Shown piece by piece: positions 56,145 through 64,000 of a stretch of 64,000 nt of DNA (position 1 is its first letter; each line of letters starts with the position of its first letter). The notes below the pieces were generated by a model. That model saw only the letters and a list, made by a program, of their open reading frames with translations. It did no database searches and was not told where the DNA came from. This DNA comes from Leptospira saintgironsiae (GTDB taxonomy: Bacteria > Spirochaetota > Leptospiria > Leptospirales > Leptospiraceae). The translations under genes and the position numbers were made by a program. Where the stretch lies: the NCBI RefSeq assembly GCF_002811765.1, contig NZ_NPDR01000001.1, positions 806,001 through 870,000 of the forward strand, read 5' to 3'.

Positions 56145-56780
56145 ATGAGCCACAAATTAGCTGTTAAAAAAAGAACTGAAACCGGCAAGAACATAAACAA
56201 TCGTCTTCGTGAAGCTGGACAAGTTCCTATTAACATTATCGGAGGCGGAAATGCCGCATCCGGTTCCGTAAACGAGAAAGAACTTGAAAAACTAGTTCAT
56301 TCCGGGATCCGTCAATCCACTCTAATCGAGTTGGAAGTAGAAGGAGAAGGAATCCAAAAGGTTTTCGTTAAAGAAGTACAACGTTTTCCTGAAATCGACA
56401 GAATTCGCCACGTAGACTTCTACAAAGTTGAACCTGGTAAGAAGATCGTTACTAAGATCGGAATTCGCACTGAGGGAACTGCAAAAGGTTCTAAGATGGG
56501 TGGTCAGTTCGACCATTTGATCCACGAGATCCGTGTGAAAACTGTTCCTGAGGATCTGCTTGAGACTCTGGTTCTAGATGTAACCGATCTAGATGTAGGC
56601 GATTTTATCAAAGTTAGTAACTTAAAAGTTCCTGCAAGCTGGGAAATTTTAGTTAACGGAGATCCGATCGTTGCTGCAGTTCTGAAAACCAAAGCTTTAC
56701 TTGCTCAAGAAAGAGCAGAAGCTAAGGAAGCAGCTGGAGCGAAACCGGGAGCAAAAGCCGGAGCTAAAAAAGGGAAATAA
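56145..56780 (+). CDS. rplY: 50S ribosomal protein L25 (CTC/TL5 type)
   Basis: A 211-residue L25 with the long CTC-type C-terminal domain. N-terminal 5S rRNA-binding part (SHKLAVKKRTETGKNINNRLREAGQVPINIIGGG), then FVKEVQRFPEIDRIRHVDFYKV, and an Ala/Lys-rich tail. It lies 17 bp after prs. A GGGAAA/TTTCCC stem overlaps the stop. Confidence 0.95.
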   Translation: MSHKLAVKKRTETGKNINNRLREAGQVPINIIGGGNAASGSVNEKELEKLVHSGIRQSTLIELEVEGEGIQKVFVKEVQRFPEIDRIRHVDFYKVEPGKKIVTKIGIRTEGTAKGSKMGGQFDHLIHEIRVKTVPEDLLETLVLDVTDLDVGDFIKVSNLKVPASWEILVNGDPIVAAVLKTKALLAQERAEAKEAAGAKPGAKAGAKKGK

Positions 56781-56822
56781 TTTTCCCGTCCCGAGATCTA
56801 AAAAATTGGAGTACGTTATTGT

Positions 56823-57386
56823 ATGAAGCTAATCGTCGGACTGGGTAACCCCGGAGACAAATACAATAATAACCGAGCTAATATCGGCTTCAAAATTTTA
56901 GACGTGATCGCCAATAATATAAACGTTGAGATCAAGACTAAAAAGAAAAAGTCTTTGATCGGGCGCGGTGATTTCGAAGGAGAAGAGGTTGTATTATTAA
57001 AACCTCAGACCTTCAGCGATCTATCGGGAGAGTCCGTTCTGTACATAGCTTCCTTCCTGAAAATTCAGGTACAGGATATTCTTGTAATCCACGAAGATCT
57101 AACCTTACCCTTGGGTAAAATTGTAGTGGATAAGGGAGCTAACGGGAATGAAAATCCTGGGATCAAATCAGTGATCCAATCCTTACGTTCTCCAAATTTT
57201 ATTCGTATCCGAATTGGGATCGGTAACGACCAATTTGACGGCACAAATCTGGACGGATTTTTGAAGGAAGATTTCCAACCTTTAGAAAACTTAAGTTTAA
57301 TCCAGATCATCAACGACGCGGAAGCCGCAATTCGCTCCATCAGTTTGGGCGATATTGAAGACGTGATCGAAAAATACAGATTGTAA
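56823..57386 (+). CDS. pth: Peptidyl-tRNA hydrolase homologue lacking catalytic residues
   Basis: A 187-residue protein at the standard pth position after rplY. The scaffold is clear: GLGNPGDKYNNNRANIGF, LLKPQTFSDLSGE, LTLPLGKIVVDKG, FIRIRIGIG. Compared from memory with E. coli/B. subtilis Pth, Asn 10 is kept, but His 20 is Ala 19, Asn 68 is Asp 66, Asp 93 is Glu 91, His 113 is Asn 111 and Asn 114 is Pro 112. The enzyme should therefore be inactive or altered. The frame is intact, arguing for a conserved non-hydrolase role rather than a pseudogene. Confidence 0.9.
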   Translation: MKLIVGLGNPGDKYNNNRANIGFKILDVIANNINVEIKTKKKKSLIGRGDFEGEEVVLLKPQTFSDLSGESVLYIASFLKIQVQDILVIHEDLTLPLGKIVVDKGANGNENPGIKSVIQSLRSPNFIRIRIGIGNDQFDGTNLDGFLKEDFQPLENLSLIQIINDAEAAIRSISLGDIEDVIEKYRL

Positions 57387-57598
57387 AATCTATTTTTCAA
57401 CTCGGTTCCGCCGAGATCTAAAAATCCTTTACTTTTCCGGAAAAAAAGGGACTCTGATTATGGGGAACCTTTTCACTCGAAACGGTTTCCAAATAGTATC
57501 CGGTTTACGATTCCGGCAGGTCCAATGCCTGTTTCCTTTAGTCTAAAACTACGGGAAGAATGTGGCTCCGAAGAGATGGCGGAGCTTGGGAGTTACAC

Positions 57599-59575
57599 AT
57601 GAATAACAATAATAAAGGTCTTAGATTACTTATACTTTTTATCTTAGTAATCCTAGGATTAGCACTTCTCGTCCCGCAGATCCAAACTGCTCTGGGCAAA
57701 CCTAGAATATTACCGTTCTCTCAATTTATGAACATGGTAGAGCCGGATGCTTCTTCTAAACCGAAAGGCAAACTGGTTAAAACCACAGATTCTAATTTCC
57801 CTGGCTGCGACAAGTTAGTCATGGAAGGAGACATGATCAAAGGTTGTTACGAACCATTTGAAGAAGGAGCAACAAAAGCCCCTGTTCGTTTCGAGACCAG
57901 AATCGCTCCTATCGATAAAGAATTCCTTTCTTCTTTAAGAAAAACGAATATTGATCTGGAAGTAGTTCCTTCTGAGAACGGACACGGATTCGGAATGTTA
58001 AGTTCATTCCTTCTGATCGCTGTGATCGGTATTTTCGTATTTTACTTTTTCATTATGCGCCAAGTTCAGTCTACCGGCAATAAGGCTTTCTCATTCGGAA
58101 AATCTAAAGCTAAGATGACTGTAGATCCAAAGGTTAAGGTTAGTTTCGCAGACGTTGCAGGATGTGAAGAAGCCAAAACCGAATTGGTCGAAATTATAGA
58201 ATTCTTAAAAGACCCTAAAAAATTCCAAGCAATGGGTGCAAGGATCCCAACTGGAGTACTCTTAGTAGGTCCTCCGGGAACTGGTAAAACTTTACTCGCT
58301 AGAGCGGTTGCAGGAGAAGCTGGAGTACCATTCTTCAGTATCTCTGGTTCCGACTTCGTAGAAATGTTCGTGGGTGTGGGAGCTTCTCGTGTTCGCGATC
58401 TTTTCGAGCAAGGTAAGAAAAATTCTCCATGTATCATCTTCATAGATGAGATCGATGCAGTGGGAAGATTGAGAGGAGCCGGATGGGGCGGTGGTCATGA
58501 CGAAAGAGAGCAGACCCTGAACCAAATGCTCGTTGAGATGGATGGTTTCGAGAAGAACGAAGGTGTGATCGTAATGGCAGCTACTAACCGTGCTGACGTT
58601 TTAGATCCTGCGTTACTTAGACCAGGACGTTTCGACCGACAAGTGATGGTAGATCTTCCTGACTTAGTAGGAAGAGAACAAATCCTAAAAGTGCATTCTA
58701 GAAAAGTTCCTTTAACAAGTGATATCTCTTTGAATTCAATTGCAAGAGGAACCCCTGGATTTACAGGTGCGGATCTTTCTAACTTGATCAATGAGGCTGC
58801 TCTGCTTGCTGCACGTAAGAATAAAAAACGTGTAACCCAAGAAGAATTAGAAGAGGCTCGCGACAAAGTGATGATGGGCCCTGAGCGTAGATCTTTCTTC
58901 ATTTCCGAAAAGGAAAAAGAAGTGATTGCGTATCATGAGGCAGGTCACGCGATTTTAGGAACGCTTCTGGCTTATACAGAACCTGTTCACAAGGTAACCA
59001 TCATTCCAAGAGGAAGAGCATTAGGTCTTACTCAGTCTCTTCCTACAGAAGATAAACATATTCATACTAAAGCATATTGGTTGGATCAAATCGTAGTTTG
59101 TATGGGCGGTTTTATCGCAGAAGAGTTTAAGTTCAAAATGACTTCTACTGGTTCCAGCAATGATATCCAACAAGCTACCAATATCGCGAGAAGAATGGTC
59201 TGTGATTGGGGAATGTCCGAAAAACTGGGTACAATCAATTACGGAAGTGGCCACGAAAGTCCTTTCTTAGGAAGAGATATGGGCCAGAGCAATAAGGCTT
59301 ATAGCGAAGAATTTGCTGCAATGATCGACAAAGAGATCAGAGGGATCGTTCAGACCTGCTTAGATAAAGGAAGAGAACTGGTCCGTAAGAACTCTACCAA
59401 GTTCGAAAATCTTGCGAAGGCGCTTCTTGCAAAAGAAACAGTTGCTCACGACGAGTTGATGGCGATCGTTCATCCTTCTCATGAAGAAACTAAAAAGAAA
59501 ACTGAACGTTCTAGCAAAAAGGAGAAGGCGGGAGAAATTCCTAATAAACCCGCATATTCTACTGGCATTGAATGA
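57599..59575 (+). CDS. ftsH: ATP-dependent zinc metalloprotease FtsH
   Basis: A 658-residue inner-membrane AAA+ protease from ATG 57599 (GGAG 8 bases upstream; ATG 57560 is an in-frame alternative). Membrane helices at about 8-26 and 136-154 flank a periplasmic part. Walker A GPPGTGKT 224-231, Walker [10 protein letters not shown] near 281, SRH region RPGRFDRQV, zinc motif HEAGH 446-450. It degrades membrane and short-lived cytosolic proteins. The EVE gene overlaps its stop (ATGA). Confidence 0.96.
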   Translation: MNNNNKGLRLLILFILVILGLALLVPQIQTALGKPRILPFSQFMNMVEPDASSKPKGKLVKTTDSNFPGCDKLVMEGDMIKGCYEPFEEGATKAPVRFETRIAPIDKEFLSSLRKTNIDLEVVPSENGHGFGMLSSFLLIAVIGIFVFYFFIMRQVQSTGNKAFSFGKSKAKMTVDPKVKVSFADVAGCEEAKTELVEIIEFLKDPKKFQAMGARIPTGVLLVGPPGTGKTLLARAVAGEAGVPFFSISGSDFVEMFVGVGASRVRDLFEQGKKNSPCIIFIDEIDAVGRLRGAGWGGGHDEREQTLNQMLVEMDGFEKNEGVIVMAATNRADVLDPALLRPGRFDRQVMVDLPDLVGREQILKVHSRKVPLTSDISLNSIARGTPGFTGADLSNLINEAALLAARKNKKRVTQEELEEARDKVMMGPERRSFFISEKEKEVIAYHEAGHAILGTLLAYTEPVHKVTIIPRGRALGLTQSLPTEDKHIHTKAYWLDQIVVCMGGFIAEEFKFKMTSTGSSNDIQQATNIARRMVCDWGMSEKLGTINYGSGHESPFLGRDMGQSNKAYSEEFAAMIDKEIRGIVQTCLDKGRELVRKNSTKFENLAKALLAKETVAHDELMAIVHPSHEETKKKTERSSKKEKAGEIPNKPAYSTGIE

Positions 59576-60051
59576 AATTCTGGCTTTTTAAAACCGAGCC
59601 TGACGTTTTTTCCATAGACACTTTGGCTTCTTCTCCCGGCAAAATAGCGCCTTGGGAGGGAGTCAGAGGTTATGGAGCGAGAAATTACCTAAGGGATGAG
59701 ATCAAAAAGAAGGATCTTATCCTATTCTACCATAGTAGTTGTAAACCACCCCATGTAGCTGGACTTGCGGAAGTTGTCAAAGAAGGTTATCCGGATCATT
59801 TCGCTTTCGATAAGAAACATAAGTATTATGATCCAAAAAGTGATCCACAAAAACCGACCTGGTTCATGGTAGATGTGAAATTTAAGGAAAAATTTTCTCG
59901 CGCAATTTCGCTAGAAGAATTAAGATCCCACGGGCAACTAAAAGGAATGGTGCTTTTACAGCCGGGTGGTAGACTTTCCATCCAACCGGTCAGCGAAGAA
60001 CAGTTTCATTATATTTGTAAATTGGCCGGGGCAAAAAGTCTTCCCGGTTAG
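59572..60051 (+). CDS. EVE-domain protein
   Basis: A 159-residue protein matching EVE (PUA-like) proteins such as human THYN1: [18 protein letters not shown], then W-E-G-V-R-N/G ([17 protein letters not shown]), [25 protein letters not shown] and [10 protein letters not shown]. Known to bind modified bases in DNA or RNA. Translationally coupled to ftsH (4-bp overlap) and followed 11 bp later by the PP2C gene. Confidence 0.93.
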   Translation: MKFWLFKTEPDVFSIDTLASSPGKIAPWEGVRGYGARNYLRDEIKKKDLILFYHSSCKPPHVAGLAEVVKEGYPDHFAFDKKHKYYDPKSDPQKPTWFMVDVKFKEKFSRAISLEELRSHGQLKGMVLLQPGGRLSIQPVSEEQFHYICKLAGAKSLPG

Positions 60052-60062
60052 GGAGATTTCTG

Positions 60063-62087
60063 GTGAATATTTTCCGAAAAATTCGGAATATCAGCTTCAT
60101 TCTGTTGATCCTTATCCTAGGTATAGGTTCTCTATACTCGCAGGAAGATGTTCCCGTTTTTCCGATCTCCGGTTCTATGTCCGGAACTCCTATAAATAAA
60201 TTTACTTTTGTCCGTAAGATCCGCCCGGGAGAAGTGAAAACTCCTACTGACTTAGAAATCGGTGACTGGACCAGAATGGATAAGGACAGTTTATCTTACA
60301 GTTTCACTGATGATCAGTTTTTAATAAAGTTCAAGATACAAGCTCCTCCTAAAGAAGGAACGATCTCCTGGTATTTAGTTTTGAATAACCCTGGGATGGA
60401 AAATCTCATAGTCTACAAAAGAGTATGGGGACCGGGGGGATGGGCATGGTCTGAACTTTCCAGAGATATGAGGATGTCGTACATCCAACCTGCATTCTTA
60501 ATTGAAACTCCTCCAAACAAGCAGGAAGAATTTTTAATCCACGCTTCTACCAGAAGGTCTCTTGTTTTAAATTTCCAAGCATGGGCTCCTAAAGAATTCG
60601 CTGCTCATATCCAAATGGAAAATTTGTTCTTAGGAATCTTCTTCGGAGCAATTGGGATCATGTTAGTTTATAACGGATTTCTTGCATTTGTGGTGAAGGA
60701 CTCCAGTTATTTCTTCTATGTTTTATATCTATTGTTTTATGGATTTTGGCAGATGGCAGTCACAGGAGTTGGCGCGCAGTATCTGATCCCTGCTCCTGCA
60801 ACTTCTTGGAATGATTATCTAACCGGATTTGCGTTTTTATCAGTTGCATTCTCTCTTTTATTCACACGTTCCTTCTTGCATATGGAAAGAGAGACTGGCT
60901 GGAAAAATTATGCTTTCTTAATATTGTCTGCGTTTGCGATTTTAGGATTTATTGCTTCGTTATTCTCCAGTATTTATGGGCCGATGATTTGGGCAGTGTC
61001 CTGGTATCCTTTCTTGGCTGCAGTTTTGGTGATCTATTCTGCTGCAATCCGTTTGAGAAGAGGATATCGACCTGCACGTTATTTCCTATTGGCATGGTCT
61101 GTTCTCATTCTTTTCGTTTTGATTACTGCTCTTAGGAACTTATCTATTATCCAAGATACTGAACTCACTCATTGGTCCGCTCAATTTGGTTCTTTGGTAG
61201 AGATGACACTTCTTTCTTTTGCTTTGGCGGATAGGATTAAAACATTAGAGAAAGATTCTCTCCAGGCACGACTAGAAAATTACGAAAGTCAATTGAAGCT
61301 AACTGAGATCGAGCAAGAGCTTAAGATCGCGAGAGAATTACAAGAGTCCATTCTTCCAGATCGTTTACCTGAAGTAAAAAATCTAAAACTTTCTGTAAGA
61401 GGGGAGTTTGCAAGTTCTGTGGGTGGAGACTTCTACGATTTCCAATATTTGGAATCAGGCAAGTTAGGTATATTTTTATCAGATGTTTCAGGTCATGGAG
61501 TTCCTGCTGCGATCATTTCTTCTATGGTCAAGTTGGCATTCTCCATTGAATCCAGAAAGAATGAAGATCCTGCAGAAGTTTTAAGAAGTATTAATAGATC
61601 TTTAAGTGGTAAGTATGGAAAACATTTCATTACTGCAGCTTATCTTATAGTCGATCCTTCAAATGGAAAAGTGACTTATTCTAATGCGGGACATCCTCCG
61701 ATCGTTGCTATAGACAAGGAATCAGGAGAGACTAAAGAAATATTTTTACCTGGTTGGATCATGGGAATGGATCCGAATCTGAAGAACTCTGTTGTTGAAT
61801 TCCAGATGAAACCTGGAGACCGTTTGATCATTTATACCGATGGGATCACGGAAGCCAGAAGTAAAAGTGGCGAAATTTTTGGATTCCAGAGATTTTATAA
61901 ATTATTAAGTGATCATATGCAATCAACTGGCGAAAAACTTGGCGAGGATTTGTTTGCTACTGTGAGAAGTTTTACGGGGAACCGAAAACATTTCGAGGAC
62001 GATCTAACTTTTCTTGTCCTAGATTATTTGCCGGTCCCAGATGAGAGTGACGTTAAAGAAATTACTTCGAGTTTTTCAAAAAGCTGA
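60063..62087 (+). CDS. 7TMR-DISM receptor with SpoIIE/PP2C phosphatase output
   Basis: A 674-residue protein starting at GTG 60063 with AGGGAGA upstream. Signal/anchor (SFILLILILGIGSLYS), an extracellular 7TMR-DISMED2-like beta domain (about 30-180), seven membrane helices (about 185-390), a short coiled coil, and a PP2C (SpoIIE) domain with GEFASSVGGDFYD, FLSDVSGHGVPAAI, YSNAGHPP and YTDGITEAR. It dephosphorylates Ser/Thr of anti-sigma antagonists in partner-switching systems. The partner proteins are not in the window. Confidence 0.93.
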   Translation: MNIFRKIRNISFILLILILGIGSLYSQEDVPVFPISGSMSGTPINKFTFVRKIRPGEVKTPTDLEIGDWTRMDKDSLSYSFTDDQFLIKFKIQAPPKEGTISWYLVLNNPGMENLIVYKRVWGPGGWAWSELSRDMRMSYIQPAFLIETPPNKQEEFLIHASTRRSLVLNFQAWAPKEFAAHIQMENLFLGIFFGAIGIMLVYNGFLAFVVKDSSYFFYVLYLLFYGFWQMAVTGVGAQYLIPAPATSWNDYLTGFAFLSVAFSLLFTRSFLHMERETGWKNYAFLILSAFAILGFIASLFSSIYGPMIWAVSWYPFLAAVLVIYSAAIRLRRGYRPARYFLLAWSVLILFVLITALRNLSIIQDTELTHWSAQFGSLVEMTLLSFALADRIKTLEKDSLQARLENYESQLKLTEIEQELKIARELQESILPDRLPEVKNLKLSVRGEFASSVGGDFYDFQYLESGKLGIFLSDVSGHGVPAAIISSMVKLAFSIESRKNEDPAEVLRSINRSLSGKYGKHFITAAYLIVDPSNGKVTYSNAGHPPIVAIDKESGETKEIFLPGWIMGMDPNLKNSVVEFQMKPGDRLIIYTDGITEARSKSGEIFGFQRFYKLLSDHMQSTGEKLGEDLFATVRSFTGNRKHFEDDLTFLVLDYLPVPDESDVKEITSSFSKS

Positions 62088-62439
62088 TTAACTCATTTGA
62101 AACTTGAATAGGGCGTTTTCTGTAGCTCTTCTTATATTCTTTTTTGTATTCTTTATGACAGTTTTTGCAGGATGATTCCAGATCTCCTGATGCAAGAGCT
62201 TGGTCCGTGATCTCTTTCCATTTTGTTTTTTGTTCGTCTAAGGCCCAGTTCGGAACTTCTTTTAAGATCCTTTCGAGAGCTGCCTTATCACCTTTCTTAG
62301 CTTTTTTAGAAGCAGGTTTAGTATAATCTTCCATGAAGTCGTGTAACGTGGTTTCTGTGGTTCCTGATTGTGCATAGGAAGCAGAAACACCTAGTAAGAA
62401 TAATAAAACGATGCAGATATTTTTAAGTTTACGGTTCAT
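62062..62439 (-). CDS. Exported CxxCH (c-type heme) protein
   Basis: A 125-residue protein with a signal peptide (cleavage near SYA-QS) and one heme-binding CKNCH at 91-95 followed by KEYKKEYKKSY; the helical pattern is that of small cytochrome c'-like proteins. Possible periplasmic electron carrier or gas sensor. Its stop overlaps the convergent phosphatase gene by 26 bp. Confidence 0.75.
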   Translation of the reverse strand: MNRKLKNICIVLLFLLGVSASYAQSGTTETTLHDFMEDYTKPASKKAKKGDKAALERILKEVPNWALDEQKTKWKEITDQALASGDLESSCKNCHKEYKKEYKKSYRKRPIQVSNELISFLKNSK

Positions 62440-62588
62440 CTAAGAAAGTCCTCTTTTTCCTATATTTTTAAGTCTTTATAAGTTTAGGGAAGTTCTTTCC
62501 TTTTTTTAAGAAAGAATCCTAGTTTAGAAAAATCACTGCATGTTTGAAATTTTGGGAACCTAAGAAAAGGTAGAAGTTCGGGATCTTT

Positions 62589-64000
62589 TTAATCTAAGAT
62601 ACGATTCCATTCTTGGTCGTAATACCGTACAAGACTTTGGTTATCTAATCGGTTCGGTTCAGTAGGCACTCTGGACATATCTTGGGGGAATTCCGAAATA
62701 GATTTGAGTTCAGTTTCATTCAGGAATTTTAATCCTGCGGGAAGATCTTTTCTGTATCCGCCTAATTTGCCTACTGATCCTAAAATAAATCCCCATTCTC
62801 CAAAAGAAGGAACGTAAACATGTAAGGCCCTGGTATTAAATCCAGATTCTTTGAGAGTGGCTTCTACACACCAGAAAGACATTCTCGCAAATAGAGGAGA
62901 AGTGGATTGTATCTCTACGACTGAAAATTCGTTGAGCCTTCTTTTTAAACTTCTGTAAAACGCGGTACTGTATAATTTTCCAATAGAGAAGTTACTTGGG
63001 TCCGGGAAATCAATTAGCACCACGTCGAATACTGAGCTTGATTCTTCTAACCATAAAAAAGCATCTGCGTTCTGTACTTTTACTTTAGGATTTTTTAAAC
63101 TAGATCCATTGATCTCTGTGAGAATAGGTTGTTCCGAAAAAATACGAGTCATCTCTGGATCCAAGTCTACCAAGGTAATGGATTCTACACTTGGATATTT
63201 TAGGATCTCTCTGACTGCTAAACCATCTCCTCCACCCAAAACTAATACTCTTTTTGGATTTGGATGAGATAGAAGGGCGGGATGCGCTAATGTTTCGTGG
63301 TATCTATACTCATCCCTGGAGCTGAATTGCAAATGCCCATTCAGAAAAAGTCTAAGCTCACTTTTATATTTAGTGACTATGATCTTTTGAAAATTGGTTT
63401 GTTTAGAATAGATTATCTCATCTGAAAAAAGATTTTCTTCACTATAATAAGTGATCATCTCAGAAAATGCGAAACCTAATCCGAGTAAGGTCAATACAAG
63501 TGCGGATTTTGCTCTCAATAGGTTTTTATGTTTTTCGGAAAGGGGTAGGACAAATGTTCCCCATAAAGCTGTTCCAGCATTTAATAAGCCAAAAAAGAAG
63601 GAAGTCCTTACCATTCCCAATTTAGGAGCGAAGAAGATCGGAAATGCCAGAGAAGCCAGAAGCGCTCCCGCGTAATCCAAACTAAGCACCTTGGAAACCA
63701 TATCACGAAATCCTAATTTATTTTTTAGGATGCGTAGAAGTAGAGGTATCTCCATTCCTACCAAGGTTCCGACTGCAACTACGATACTAAAAAGTGGGAT
63801 TTGGAAAATTCTAGTCTGTCCGAAACTTAAAAACAAAATTGCTGCACTGAACCCGCCTAATAACCCTAATGCGAGTTCTACATCTAAAAATTTAGGGATT
63901 AGATCTTCTATTAGGTATCTGGAAAGCCAACTTCCGATTCCCATGGAGAATAGATAAACTCCGATGACTAGTGAGAACTGAGTGACTGTTTCTCCGAGCA
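62589..64000 (-). CDS. Membrane-anchored spermidine-synthase-like protein (5' truncated by window)
   Basis: At least 470 residues. The reading frame continues without stop to the right edge ([19 protein letters not shown] precedes the first internal ATG at 63944), so the true start lies outside. The N-terminal half has about six membrane helices; the C-terminal half is a spermidine synthase fold with [27 protein letters not shown] and [13 protein letters not shown]. Such fusions are often called SpeE-like; whether they make polyamines is unclear. Confidence 0.85.
   Translation of the reverse strand, partial: LGETVTQFSLVIGVYLFSMGIGSWLSRYLIEDLIPKFLDVELALGLLGGFSAAILFLSFGQTRIFQIPLFSIVVAVGTLVGMEIPLLLRILKNKLGFRDMVSKVLSLDYAGALLASLAFPIFFAPKLGMVRTSFFFGLLNAGTALWGTFVLPLSEKHKNLLRAKSALVLTLLGLGFAFSEMITYYSEENLFSDEIIYSKQTNFQKIIVTKYKSELRLFLNGHLQFSSRDEYRYHETLAHPALLSHPNPKRVLVLGGGDGLAVREILKYPSVESITLVDLDPEMTRIFSEQPILTEINGSSLKNPKVKVQNADAFLWLEESSSVFDVVLIDFPDPSNFSIGKLYSTAFYRSLKRRLNEFSVVEIQSTSPLFARMSFWCVEATLKESGFNTRALHVYVPSFGEWGFILGSVGKLGGYRKDLPAGLKFLNETELKSISEFPQDMSRVPTEPNRLDNQSLVRYYDQEWNRILD

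Noticed and set aside
63944..64000. ATG 63944 as the true start of the spermidine-synthase-like gene.
   Set aside because: The frame stays open to the window edge and the upstream translation reads like the family's first membrane segment.

Overview
The window looks like a chromosomal segment of a spirochaete of the genus Leptospira. The evidence is indirect: moderate-to-low GC, spirochaete-style lipoproteins with loose lipoboxes, several leptospiral-looking hypothetical families, short palindromic repeats of the TGTAGGAATTCCTACA type, and a housekeeping block ispE, tRNA-Gln, glmU, prs, rplY, pth. The species cannot be read from the sequence. There are no rRNA genes, CRISPR arrays, prophages or full-length insertion sequences. 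Two genes are cut by the window edges: a peptide-binding protein at the left and a membrane-anchored spermidine-synthase-like protein at the right.

Layout. 1-15.7 kb: cell-envelope and accessory genes, including a class A penicillin-binding protein, a methyltransferase facing a flavin oxidoreductase, a large OmpA-family protein, small membrane or secreted proteins, an SDR/HxlR divergent pair with two clear operators, a GT4 glycosyltransferase, a serine-hydrolase-like lipoprotein and a YafJ-type amidotransferase. 15.7-25.2 kb: a second GT4 enzyme overlapping polA, an aldo/keto reductase, a MEST-like hydrolase, a PilZ protein, an OlsB-like N-acyltransferase and a PiT-like permease. 25.2-31.3 kb: a lipid or ketone catabolic island (acyl-CoA dehydrogenase, 2,4-dienoyl-CoA reductase, TetR regulator, Baeyer-Villiger monooxygenase) with two kinds of operator.

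31.4-36 kb: a two-component system whose response regulator is split by one in-frame TAG. It is divergent from a gene joining a phosphoglycosyl transferase to a COQ7/ferritin-like di-iron domain; an 18-base inverted repeat lies between them. 36-53.4 kb: lipoproteins, an RND efflux pump, a DegT-like protein lacking the PLP lysine, two separated WYL regulators, a Ste24-type protease, an exported DJ-1-like protein opposite a membrane-bound AraC regulator, a glyoxalase, and a protein of six 16-residue repeats. 53.4-60 kb: the housekeeping block, then ftsH and an EVE-domain gene. 60-64 kb: a 7TM-PP2C phosphatase, a small CxxCH protein and the truncated spermidine-synthase-like gene.

Most notable: the sugar transferase/di-iron fusion with its regulatory surroundings; a peptidyl-tRNA hydrolase at the standard pth locus that has lost nearly all catalytic residues; the split response regulator; the lysine-less DegT protein; and a roughly 80-bp GC-rich foldback element bounded by a perfect 10-bp direct repeat.
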